Part shown: positions 9,411 through 18,900 of the stretch, one piece after another
How the letters are laid out: each line of letters begins with the position of its first letter
Numbering within the stretch: position 1 is the first letter of the stretch
Assembly (NCBI RefSeq): GCF_002742335.1
Contig: NZ_MDGR01000007.1
Span: 1,368,501-1,432,500, forward strand
From: Reichenbachiella sp. 5M10
GTDB taxonomy: Bacteria; Bacteroidota; Bacteroidia; Cytophagales; Cyclobacteriaceae
DNA: 64,000 nucleotides
Reading direction: 5' to 3'
Position numbers and translations under genes: made by a program
The notes under the pieces: generated by a model
The model's input: the letters and a program-made list of their open reading frames with translations, nothing else
Database searches by the model: none
Told to the model about the DNA's origin: nothing

Positions 9411-11072
9411 ATGAAGAAGAAAACGAGCTGGCTGTATGTGATATGTTGTTTCGGAGTGATATTGTTTCTGGGATGTTCTAGTGAAGGGAAGAAAGAAACA
9501 AGAAGCCCATTGATACTGGATATGGTGCATCACAATCCAGGTGAACCTCCTTACGAAAGTGCTTATGTAGATCCGTCTGTGATCAAAGAAATGGGGTATA
9601 ATGGGAAAGTATATTTCCTGTTTGAATCTCCTACTTTGGCAATTAATTGGGAATCTCTGGATCCAGATATACTACCAAAAGGCACACCAGATCGAAAGTG
9701 GGTGGATGAAAAGGCTGGAATGATACACGCCATGCATGCAAAGTGCGAAGCACAGGGACTGTCGATCTATGCCATGTCTGATCTTATGCTTTTCCCCAAA
9801 CGGTTAATTGAAAAATATGGGATAGAAGAAGTTTTTGGTGACCCTAAAGACAGTATTACTCAGAAATTGCTTCGCATTCAGATTGATGAGATTTTTTCTC
9901 AATTTCCAAAGATGGATGGATTGGTGGTACGGATTGGAGAAACCTACCTGCATGATGCACCCTATCATCAAGGGCACATTCAAGACAAGAGCAATGCCCA
10001 AAAGACCATTATTCCTTTGATGCAGTTGTTGAGAGAGGAGGTTTGTGTCAAAAGAAATAAACAACTCATTTTTAGGTCATGGAGATCGTTTGACGTAGAT
10101 GCAGATACCTACATGGCCATAAGTGATGCGGTAACTCCACATCACAATTTGATCATGAGTGTCAAGCATTGTGAAGGGGATTTTCATCGTTCCACACCAT
10201 TTAGCAAAGTTATAGGTATGGGGCGACACCAGCAGATAATAGAGGTACAGTGCTCAAGAGAGTATGAGGGCAAGGGTGCTTATCCCAACTATATAGCCAA
10301 CGGTGTTATAGAAGGGTTTGAGGAGCATCGAGGTATGCCAAAGGAACAATTTAATTCCATACGCCAGTTTGCCCAAACTAAGCCAGAGATGTTTGCTGGG
10401 GTATTTACATGGTCGAGAGGTGGGGGCTGGGATGGCCCCTATATCAAAAACGAAATGTGGGCAGATGTGAATGCCTGGGTGATGGCGCAGTGGGCGCAAA
10501 AACCTGATCAGAAAGAGGAAGAAGTCTTTAGGCGGTATGCCGTTGATCGGCTAGGGTTGGAAGAATCAGAAGTTGCAAAATTTAGAAAAATGTGCCTTTT
10601 GTCTGCCGATGCTGTGGTTAGAGGTAGGAATTCGGTAGAGCATGATATGAATGAATGGTGGACAAGAGATCAAGGCATTGGTTTCCCCAAATCCAACCAA
10701 GATCCACAAAGGCAACAACGAAACCTAAATCAAAAAGATGAATCGTTGGAAATTTGGAAGGAAATTGTGGAACTGGCAAAGACTATAAATTGGCCCCATG
10801 ATGATATGCGGGAACATGCCATTGGCTCATCGCTGTATGGATTGCACCTTTATGAAATTTATCGAAGTGTGATTCATATCTCCGATGCTGAATCAAAAAA
10901 TGATAGGGATGCCTTAAAAAAATGGATAAACGAATATGACTTGGCATGGATCAAATATGGCAAGTTGTCGGATCAATATCCTTCGTTGGCCAGCTTGTAT
11001 TCCAAAGATTATGTTCGGCATATTAAAGATCCAGCAGACAAGAGGATCAATGAATTGAGGGGAGATATGTGA
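9411..11072 (+). CDS. Lipoprotein, possible TIM-barrel glycoside hydrolase (alpha-glucuronidase-like)
   Basis: 553 residues with a lipoprotein signal ending FLGC. Pieces such as NGKVYFLFES, GLSIYAMSDLMLFP, KMDGLVVRIGET, KQLIFRSWRSFD, QIIEVQCSREYEGKGAYPNY and FAGVFTWSRGGGWDG follow one another as beta-strand-loop units of a (beta/alpha)8 barrel. This resembles GH67/GH115-type glucuronidases or other clan-A-like barrels. Candidate catalytic carboxylates lie in RIGET and VQCSREYEG. The C-terminal ~180 residues are helical. It lies 7 bp after GH78, shares its AT-rich composition and is probably the last gene of the first operon. An alpha-glucuronidase would fit the uronate theme, but the family call is weak and the protein should be treated as unassigned. 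Confidence 0.45.
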   Translation: MKKKTSWLYVICCFGVILFLGCSSEGKKETRSPLILDMVHHNPGEPPYESAYVDPSVIKEMGYNGKVYFLFESPTLAINWESLDPDILPKGTPDRKWVDEKAGMIHAMHAKCEAQGLSIYAMSDLMLFPKRLIEKYGIEEVFGDPKDSITQKLLRIQIDEIFSQFPKMDGLVVRIGETYLHDAPYHQGHIQDKSNAQKTIIPLMQLLREEVCVKRNKQLIFRSWRSFDVDADTYMAISDAVTPHHNLIMSVKHCEGDFHRSTPFSKVIGMGRHQQIIEVQCSREYEGKGAYPNYIANGVIEGFEEHRGMPKEQFNSIRQFAQTKPEMFAGVFTWSRGGGWDGPYIKNEMWADVNAWVMAQWAQKPDQKEEEVFRRYAVDRLGLEESEVAKFRKMCLLSADAVVRGRNSVEHDMNEWWTRDQGIGFPKSNQDPQRQQRNLNQKDESLEIWKEIVELAKTINWPHDDMREHAIGSSLYGLHLYEIYRSVIHISDAESKNDRDALKKWINEYDLAWIKYGKLSDQYPSLASLYSKDYVRHIKDPADKRINELRGDM

Positions 11073-11234
11073 TTTTTGGTATAGCATGTCGACATGGTTA
11101 TTCGTTATTATTTTTATCAAAGCATTTTAACACAACTTTGTCATCCACTCCGCTATGAAATGTGACCAAGGAAAACCAAAATAGTATCGTCTTGACGATG
11201 TTCGGCTATGAGTGTGGCAGGTTACCTACTTTTC

Positions 11235-11266
11235 TGAGTCATGTATTATTGTTTTTGAATCATGAG
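11235..11266 (+). repeat. 32 bp regulatory repeat, copy 1
   Basis: It begins with TGAGTCATG and ends with TGAATCATGAG. It matches copy 2 (11368-11399) at 26 of 32 positions. Within it the heptamers TGAGTCA (11235) and TGAATCA (11256) are exactly 21 bp apart, two turns of B-DNA. It is probably a binding site for a dimeric or tandem-bound regulator. Confidence 0.55.
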
Positions 11267-11367
11267 CGATATGCTCGTTGCTACATCAGTATGCGCGATT
11301 GATTTTCCTGTTTTTAGTTATACAATGCTTGTAACACGTTAAAAATGAGTTGTTTTCATGTTTTTTG

Positions 11368-11402
11368 TGAGTCATGTGTTATCAATATTGACTCATGAGT
11401 CA
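11368..11402 (+). promoter_or_regulatory. 32 bp regulatory repeat, copy 2, ending in a perfect 14 bp palindrome
   Basis: The element starts with TGAGTCATG at 11368 and ends with the perfect palindrome TGACTCATGAGTCA at 11389-11402. As in copy 1, the heptamers at 11368 and 11389 are 21 bp apart, and the palindrome contains a second heptamer 7 bp further on (11396). A 13/14 match to this palindrome lies at 50986 upstream of the ROK-GH88-MFS operon. Confidence 0.6.
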
Positions 11403-11474
11403 TGCATTCTTTCTGTGCTTATCAGAATATTTGAGATAAGCATATTATGAATTTTTAACTAAAACAAAAGAAGC

Positions 11475-14084
11475 ATGAAACGAAAGACTATTACTCATTC
11501 GCTGCACCACTGTGTGCAGGCCACAATGAAAGGACTGCTGGCACTGAGTGTGCTGGTGTTGGCCGTGACGACCGTCCAGGCGCAGACTACCGTCAGTTCA
11601 TTAAGTCAATTGATCCCCTATCTGGATGACGACAATGTCAACGTCAAACTCGCCCCTGGCACGTATAGTGTGACAGCCAATGATGTGAGTACTGGGGCTA
11701 TTGGCAAGTACTGGCAAGGCACGACTCACCTAGGCAATTCTTTCAATGTTTTCCTCTTTGAAGGAGACAACAGCACGTATGATTTTACAGGTGTCACGAT
11801 CAACATCGAAACCGAAACAGCACAGTCTGTAGGCAATGTGGATTTTCATGAGTTTCGTGTCATAGGTAGTGATAACGTAATACTGAACCTGACAGTAGTC
11901 GATGATGGTTCGGTGAATGATCAGCCTACCAAAAGAGCGACAAATGTAGTACTCGATGGTGCCAATAACCGATTGGAGGGATGTCATTTTACGGTGAGGG
12001 GTTCTTACCCATATGGCTATGGAGATATTTTTGGCAAGGGTGGAAGTAATGTCATTGCCCACAATAAGCGTAGCGCTTGTTTGATTAGAGGAAATTCCAA
12101 CCATGTGAAGAACTCTACTTTTATCTGTCGCTCGTATGGACACGGTATATTTTTTCAGGGAGCGAATGATCCGATCGTAGAAGGCTGCTATGTAGAAGGA
12201 GAATTGCGGTCTACCAATGAAGTATTGGCAGAGGAAGGTTCGGGAAGCCCTGCTGACAATGTCGACTTTCAAACGATATGGGGCTTTAATTTGAATGACA
12301 TCACTGGCAACTATTATTTCAGTTTGCAAGAAGACGGCATCCGATCTTACAATGCAGGGGAGACTGTCATAGATGGTGTGGAATACGACCGAGGGGTAAC
12401 TAACGCCACAGTACTGAACAGTACAGTAGTCAAGATGCGCTCAGGCGTGACGATCGGATGGGCATCAGGGACCAAATATGTAGAGAACTGCACGGTACTG
12501 GCATGCGAAACAGGCTATTGGGTAGGAGCCAACACCAATGTGGTGAATTGCGATGGTGACGCTTCTATCGGCGCGCTGCTATCAGAAGATGTCGCTAGAA
12601 GTAACTCCAACATTGAAATCACACTTTTGGACAATCATGTCACCCCATTGAGCGGTGAAGTAACAGCCATTTATTTTGCAGGTACAGATCATGAGGTCAC
12701 AATTCACGATGGGACCACTTCTACGATGAGCAATATCGATATTCTCATCGGTGGTCAGCGAAAAGCCCATCGGTTCATGACTGGCAATGGTTCTACCACC
12801 GAAGGTTACTATCACAACGCAAACAATATCACCTTTACCAACAATACCAACTATGCCATCGTGGTGGGAGACAAAGCCACGAATACCGATATCACTACTT
12901 GTGGCACGGTCACAGACAATGGTACAGGTACTTCGGTAAATTACCAAACTTGCACCAACGACAATATAGCACTTGGTAAAAGCACTTCGCAATCCTCTAC
13001 CGCGCATGGAGGGCTCTCTTCCCGAGCAGTAGATGGCAATACGAGTGGGGTATGGTCTCATGGCTCAGTCACGCATACCAACGCAGAATCGAACCCATGG
13101 TGGGAAGTAGACCTGCGAGGTACCTATGAGGTCGATGAGATTGTTTTGTACAATCGGACCAACTGCTGTATGGATCGGCTGAGCAACTTTACCGTCTCGG
13201 TGATGAATGGTAGCACGACTACCTGGAGTCAGACCTACAGTGCCTACCCTAATCCATCGCAGACCATCCAAGTAGGCGGGGCACAGGGCGAAACAGTGCG
13301 TGTACAACTCAACGGTTCTAGCAACCCATTGTCTTTGGCTGAGGTGCAGGTATATGGTACAGTCGCCTCTACTGTTGGTGGAGATTTTCAGTTGGTCAAA
13401 AGGAACGCAACGGGTTTTGCTATCGATGGCGGTGGCAACAGCGGTGCAGAGGGCCGGAGTGTAGAGTTGTACACTTATGTGCAGCACGATAACATGACCT
13501 GGACAGAAATCTCACGAGGAGGTGGGTATTATTCTTACCAAAAGTTGAATAGCACAGTTTGTATCGATGGCGGTAGCGGAGGGACCAATGGTCAGGATGT
13601 AACGCTCGAGACTTGCAATGCCAATGATTTCAACCAGCACTGGCTGAAAATAGACGCTGGCAATGGACATTACAGGCTAGAAAAACGCGGTACCAACTTC
13701 TCTCTTGATGGTGGAAATAATGGCGCAATAGACCAGAATGTATATCTATGGACATCAAGCACAACCAATCAAAATCAGCAGTGGAGGTTTGATGATGTCA
13801 GTGCTGGTGCAAGATTACGAGATGAGCCTCTGGATGAGTTGGCGTCTAGCGCATTCAGTTTTTATCCCAATCCAGTAAGTTCCAGACTGACGGTGCAATT
13901 GGGAGAAAGTAACTACCAACAATTCGTGATCTACAATGTCAACGGCATGGTGGTGAATCAAGGCAAGGTAGCGGATGATATGAGTAAGCTGACGATAGAC
14001 ATGGATCATCTTGATGCTGGTCTGTACGTACTCAAACTCAGCGGAAACAATGCCAGTAGAAGCATGAGAATCATAAAGGAGTAA
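11475..14084 (+). CDS. T9SS-secreted beta-helix protein, copy C, with F-type lectin and ricin-type domains
   Basis: 869 residues. Signal peptide to about 36 (VTTVQAQ). The beta-helix region, about 37-490, carries the family blocks PYGYGDIFGKGG...H.KRS, RSYGHGIFFQ, EGCYVEG and RSTNE. An F-type lectin (fucolectin, CBM47-like) domain spans about 497-628: His534, Arg561 and Arg568 have the spacing of the fucose-binding motif HX26RXDX4R, with Asn in place of the Asp, and Cys564-Cys565 form the vicinal cysteine pair known in eel fucolectin. A ricin-type beta-trefoil occupies about 637-775 (three repeats with DGG and QHW/QQW). The C-terminal FYPNPVSSRLTVQL...LYVLKL is a type IX sorting domain, so the protein is exported across the outer membrane. 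It should bind fucose and act on the target glycan; the catalytic activity is unknown. Confidence 0.8.
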   Translation: MKRKTITHSLHHCVQATMKGLLALSVLVLAVTTVQAQTTVSSLSQLIPYLDDDNVNVKLAPGTYSVTANDVSTGAIGKYWQGTTHLGNSFNVFLFEGDNSTYDFTGVTINIETETAQSVGNVDFHEFRVIGSDNVILNLTVVDDGSVNDQPTKRATNVVLDGANNRLEGCHFTVRGSYPYGYGDIFGKGGSNVIAHNKRSACLIRGNSNHVKNSTFICRSYGHGIFFQGANDPIVEGCYVEGELRSTNEVLAEEGSGSPADNVDFQTIWGFNLNDITGNYYFSLQEDGIRSYNAGETVIDGVEYDRGVTNATVLNSTVVKMRSGVTIGWASGTKYVENCTVLACETGYWVGANTNVVNCDGDASIGALLSEDVARSNSNIEITLLDNHVTPLSGEVTAIYFAGTDHEVTIHDGTTSTMSNIDILIGGQRKAHRFMTGNGSTTEGYYHNANNITFTNNTNYAIVVGDKATNTDITTCGTVTDNGTGTSVNYQTCTNDNIALGKSTSQSSTAHGGLSSRAVDGNTSGVWSHGSVTHTNAESNPWWEVDLRGTYEVDEIVLYNRTNCCMDRLSNFTVSVMNGSTTTWSQTYSAYPNPSQTIQVGGAQGETVRVQLNGSSNPLSLAEVQVYGTVASTVGGDFQLVKRNATGFAIDGGGNSGAEGRSVELYTYVQHDNMTWTEISRGGGYYSYQKLNSTVCIDGGSGGTNGQDVTLETCNANDFNQHWLKIDAGNGHYRLEKRGTNFSLDGGNNGAIDQNVYLWTSSTTNQNQQWRFDDVSAGARLRDEPLDELASSAFSFYPNPVSSRLTVQLGESNYQQFVIYNVNGMVVNQGKVADDMSKLTIDMDHLDAGLYVLKLSGNNASRSMRIIKE

Positions 14085-14131
14085 TTAAAAAAATTATTGA
14101 ATAAATAATCTCTAACTTAAATCTATTCAAA

Positions 14132-15640
14132 ATGAAAGAACTATTTCTTTTGACCGCATTGGCGCTATGCCTAATGTGGTCTCATCAGTCAAATGCCCAA
14201 ACATATGTAGGGCATGATTTTAATGGAGACTTTGGTCCATTTGAGCGTACATACTCATCAATGTCTAACAGGGTAAACTTTGTAAGCAATCGTATTCAAT
14301 GTGATTGGTGGGAGGGGTTGTATGATGGTGGCAACACTTCCAAAAAATCAGAATTCAGGATTGATAATAATGATTGGACATATACCCAGGAATTCTGGAC
14401 AGGGTTTTGGATGAAAATTCACACCAATACATTTGCAAATAGCTCCAATACAGAAATGAGTGTGTTTCAGATTTGGGGTTTTAGACCGGATGGCGCTGCA
14501 AACCATTATGTTCATCTTGAATATAATAGTGACGGGCAGTTGATCCTGCAACACCGGTATAATATCACTGCCACCTATGACAAGGTTATCCAAAACAACT
14601 TTCCAAAAGGCAAATTTGTCAGAGTTGTGATGCGTATCAAATTGAGGGAATACAACAAAGGTATTGCTCAGGTGTGGATAGATGATGAACTAAAGTTAGA
14701 CCGATCTGACCTGATTTTAGGGTTCGGCGATCAGACGGCCGCCAGTGGCCAGGTTAATGGGTCGTATTCTGTGCCTGGTTCATGGGGTATATATGCTTAT
14801 GATAATGCAAATTATGTGAACAATGAAACTAGAACCGTTACATACGATGAGGTGAGTGTTTACAGAGGTGCCAATGGATATGATATTGTGAATCCGCTCA
14901 ACTGCTGTGATGGCGGTAGCAATAGTAGCGGAGGAGATTTCCGTTTTGTTAAACGCAATGCCACAGGCTATGCGATGGATGGCGGAGGTAATCACTCTAA
15001 CGGTGCTACTATAGAATTGTATACAAATGTCAATCATAACAACCTTACCTGGACTGAAATTGATAGAGGTAATGGCTACTATTCTTACCAGAAAAAGGGA
15101 ACCAATTTTTGTATAGATGGTGGAAGCGGAGGTGCCAATGGACAAGACGTTTATCTATGGAGTTGCTCTGACAATAATCAAAACCAGCATTGGAAGAAGG
15201 TAGATGTTGGGGGTGGTCATTATCTTTTGCAGAAAAGGAATGCACCTAACTATGCCATTGATGGTGGCGGTGGAGGTGCCATAAACCAAAATGTCTATCT
15301 CTGGACGATGAACACAAATAATCAGAATCAACACTGGAGATTTGATGCTGTAAGCTCCAGCGCTAGAGAAATCTCAAATCTGGAACCAGAGATTTTAGAA
15401 TCAGCAGAGCTCAAGCTCTACCCCAATCCTGCAAGTGATCATTTGACTGTTGAGTTATCAGAGCATGCCTATCGATCATTTGTGCTTTACAACATAGATG
15501 GTAAAGTATATAAAGACGGGGATATTGATCCCGATTTGCAAACCTTGGATATTGATCTCAATGCACTCCATTCGGGTGTGTATATACTCAAGTTGGAGGG
15601 TGATAGCACAGCTAAGACCCTAAAGGTCATGAAACAATAG
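14132..15640 (+). CDS. T9SS-secreted ConA-like protein, candidate polysaccharide lyase, with ricin-type domain
   Basis: 502 residues. Signal peptide to about 23 (SHQSNAQ). Residues ~25-247 form a beta-jelly-roll of the kind found in heparin lyase I/PL20-like polysaccharide lyases: KKSEFRIDNNDWTY, TGFWMKIHTN, VFQIWGFRPD, RVVMRIKLREYNKGIAQVWIDDEL and a closing TVTYDEVSVYRG. A ricin-type trefoil (about 268-405) is close in sequence to that of the preceding gene (QKKGTNFCIDGGSGG, NQNQHWRF). A type IX sorting domain (LKLYPNPASDHLTVEL) ends it. It lies 47 bp after copy C, probably in the same transcript, and is noticeably more AT-rich. The fold is fairly clear; a lyase role is inferred from fold and neighbours. 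Confidence 0.65.
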   Translation: MKELFLLTALALCLMWSHQSNAQTYVGHDFNGDFGPFERTYSSMSNRVNFVSNRIQCDWWEGLYDGGNTSKKSEFRIDNNDWTYTQEFWTGFWMKIHTNTFANSSNTEMSVFQIWGFRPDGAANHYVHLEYNSDGQLILQHRYNITATYDKVIQNNFPKGKFVRVVMRIKLREYNKGIAQVWIDDELKLDRSDLILGFGDQTAASGQVNGSYSVPGSWGIYAYDNANYVNNETRTVTYDEVSVYRGANGYDIVNPLNCCDGGSNSSGGDFRFVKRNATGYAMDGGGNHSNGATIELYTNVNHNNLTWTEIDRGNGYYSYQKKGTNFCIDGGSGGANGQDVYLWSCSDNNQNQHWKKVDVGGGHYLLQKRNAPNYAIDGGGGGAINQNVYLWTMNTNNQNQHWRFDAVSSSAREISNLEPEILESAELKLYPNPASDHLTVELSEHAYRSFVLYNIDGKVYKDGDIDPDLQTLDIDLNALHSGVYILKLEGDSTAKTLKVMKQ

Positions 15641-15907
15641 ATAAATGAAAATCATGGTAGGTGTACATGTAGTGTACATCTGCCATGATATTTATTCATT
15701 ATCAAGCCAAACATACTTTTTGGATGATGATTTATACGTAGTGACCCATGAAGGATACGCTAGTAATCCAGTTTCCCTGATCTTGCTACAATACCAGAGG
15801 AATGTTATGATTCATGACTATCTGATAGGACTATAGTATTAGCATGAAATTGATCGTATGATCGGAGTTTGACTATTCTCTAGTAGAGGACAAAAAATGA
15901 GTATGAT
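15641..15907 (+). promoter_or_regulatory. 267 bp gap, possible promoter of the large lyase gene
   Basis: No credible gene is present. GTGTACAT occurs twice, 11 bp apart (15661 and 15672). TGATTCATGACTA at 15808-15820 partly matches the TGACTCATGAGTCA palindrome upstream of copy C (10 of 14 over the aligned 14-mer). No clear -33/-7 pair was found. Confidence 0.3.
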
Positions 15908-18900
15908 ATGAAAGAAAAGTTACAAGTAATGAAAAAATCCGTATGGAGCAGATTGTGTTTGATCCTAGTTATTTTATTGATAGGTAGCCAATCCATGGCG
16001 CAGTTGGTACATCCAGGTATTTCTCACAAGAAGTCTGATTTGGATCGGATGAAAGCCATGGTCGAGGCGGGAGAGGAGCCATGGGCGAGTAGTTTCGAAA
16101 AGTTCAAAGAGCAAGGTTCGGCCAGCTACAATTACAATGTCAATGGTAATTTGACCATCACCACTTTGGACAATGCGGCTGATAGTAGGTTTTTGAATGA
16201 CGGCTATGCCGCCTACCACAACGCCTTGATGTGGTACATCACAGGAGACGAAAGGCACGCGCAAAAATGCGTTGAAATCTTCAATGCTTGGGTGAATTTG
16301 ACCAGTACTGGAGGGATAGCCCTTTCTCAGGGACGTGGACCTTGGAAGATGTGTGAAGGTGCGGAAATCATCAAACATACCTATGATGGCTGGTCAGAAG
16401 AAGACCAAAAGAAATTTGGCGATATGTTGGTGTATCCAGGATGGTCCGGTACCGAAACCCCGACGGGTTCTACTACCTTCTATTGGGGAGTGTATCAAGG
16501 AGACCCTTCGAGACATGGCAACCAAGGACTCTTTGCCTATCGGTCACTCATGGCGATGGGTATTTTTCTAGACAATGAAATAATCTACGAAAGAGCCTTG
16601 CGCTACCTCAAAGGATTGCCGCATAGAGCGGATGATTTGCCTTATCCATCAGGACCTCCAGTCACCGAGCCACTGACGACAGGCAATGAATACTACGAAG
16701 AGTTTCGGCAGGTGAGTATAGGTAATGAAATTGAGGATTATGGCTATAATGAAGTAATAGAAAACTACATCTATGAAAATGGCCAATGCCAGGAAAGCTC
16801 AAGAGACCAGACACATACGGTAGTGGGAGTTTTGATCATGAATTGTATCTCTGAGATGGCATGGAATCAAGGGGATGATCTCTACGGTCACCTAGATAAC
16901 CGACAATTGTTGGGCTTGGAGTTTACCATGCGATACAATTTGAGTTGGGAGCATGCCTATTCAGATCAACCTGAGCCCTGGGAGCCTACGGTAGAAAGCG
17001 GAGAATACATTCAAAGGACTGACAGATCAGGGAGATGGAGGTCATTGAAAATCAATCCTTATGTAGCGAATAACCTTGAACCAGAAAATTTTGAAAGAGG
17101 CACGAATACGCTGATGCCCATCTATGAGATGAACTTGGGGCATTACAAAGACCGAATGATGCTCCCTAGCGAAGACTATAAGTGGATGCAGCGAGGATTT
17201 GATGTGATGACAGAAGAGATCGGTGTAGAAGATGGAAAGAATGCTGTTGATTACCCAGGTTGGGGTGGGTTGAAGTTTCGTCGTGTCAGCCCTGGAGATC
17301 CAGTGAGTGGCTATGATGAGGACGGGTTGCCCATGTATCAGATGAATGTGGTACCGGGAAGTATTGAAGCCGAAAATTTCGATCACTTTGCGCTCAGTGG
17401 TGAGGGGAAAGTGTATCATGACGTAGATGACTCCAATACAAGTGGAGAATATCGTACAGACGAAGGAGTGGATATCGCTGTTTGCTCAGAGGGCGGTTAC
17501 CAAGTGGAAAGTTTAGAAGATGGAGAATGGGTGACTTATACTGTACAGGTACCAGCCACTTCTCTTTATAATATCGCCATTCGCTACGCATCGGCGAGTG
17601 CTGGGGGGGAAATTAAATTTTCATTCAGCAATGAGGAGGTGACCGAGGAAATCACGGTCCCCAATGGCGTGGGCTATTCAACTGGCCTGGATGATTGGCA
17701 GGATTTGGCGATTGCCAATGATGTGATCTTGAGGCAAGGCGTACAGCCTATGAAAATCAGCATCAGCGGAACCTCAGATTCTTTTGTGCTCAATAGTATA
17801 AGTATCGAAGATGGCAGTCCACACGAATGTGAAGGAGGACTGGCAGCTGTGGACGCGTCGGATCGTTTTGTCGATGGCGTCAACTACAGTTATTATGAAG
17901 GGACTTGGGACAATCTACCAGATTTTGAGCAGTTGTCACCAGCGGCTACTGATATCGCTGATGAGATAGGGCTGATAGAAGGGGTAGATGGAGAGCAATA
18001 TGCTTTGGTGTTCGAAGGGCACTTTTCTGTTCCTATCAATGGTACTTATACCTTCTATACTGAATCTGCCGATGGGTCTCGATTGCTTGTCGATGGAGTG
18101 GAAGTAGTGAACAATGATGGGGTACATGATGCGGTAGAGGCTTCTGGCGAGGTTTGTCTGGACGAGGGGTATCATCAGATAGTGGTAGAGTACTTTCACA
18201 ATGCAGGAGACCAGGCGCTAGCTGTCATGTACGCTGGCCCTACCGTGAGCAAGCAAGTGCTTAGCGAAACATATGCTACTGGTGCCTGCGGCAATGAACC
18301 GGTAGAGACTCCGGATAATCTGGAGGAGGGGATCAGCTATGTGTACTATGAAGGACAATGGAACTCGCTACCGGACTTCTCTACACTGACCCCAGTGGAA
18401 GCAGGCAACTTGGACCAGATCAGTCTTAGTCCGAGTAGGGTTGATAATTATTTCGCCATGACCTTTGATGGCTATATCAATATAGAGGAAGAGGCCGATT
18501 ATACTTTTTATGTCAGCTCTGATGACGGCTCCAGACTCTACATCGATGATATGGAAGTAGTGGATCATGATGGCTTGCATGGTGCCGAGGACGAACGGTC
18601 AGGGACGATATGTCTCAATCCAGGTTATCATCATTTGTACATCGAATATTTTGAGGCGACAGGGGGCAACTCCATCTCGGTGATGTACGAAGGAGGTAGT
18701 GTAGCGAAACAGCTCATCTCAGAGGTGTATACAGGACCCGCACACGAAAAAATAGCGCAGGTGATTACTTTCCCTGAGTTTCCAAAAGTAGTGGTGGGAG
18801 ATGATGATTTTGATCCAGGAGCTACGGTGGACTCAGGACGTCCACTGAGTTACACCAGTTCCAATCCTTCGGTAGCTACCATCGTAGAGGGAAAAATTCA

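Larger units (their letters stand above)
11073..11474 (+). promoter_or_regulatory. 402 bp AT-rich intergenic region, probable promoter of the beta-helix C operon
   Basis: No convincing coding sequence is present. The region holds two copies of a 32 bp inverted-repeat element (separate entries), the second ending 75 bp before the start of the gene at 11475. AATATTTG at about 11427-11434 is one base off the Bacteroidota -7 consensus TAnnTTTG, but no good -33 partner was found. This is the longest gap in the first half of the locus and most likely where transcription restarts. Confidence 0.5.

Noticed and set aside
11235-11402. CRISPR array or transposon ends
   Set aside because: Only two imperfect copies with 101 bp between them, no cas genes, no transposase and no target-site duplication; an operator explanation fits better.
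15645-15836. 63-codon + strand frame after the ConA-like gene
   Set aside because: No signal, motif or recognisable composition; it lies in what looks like a promoter region.
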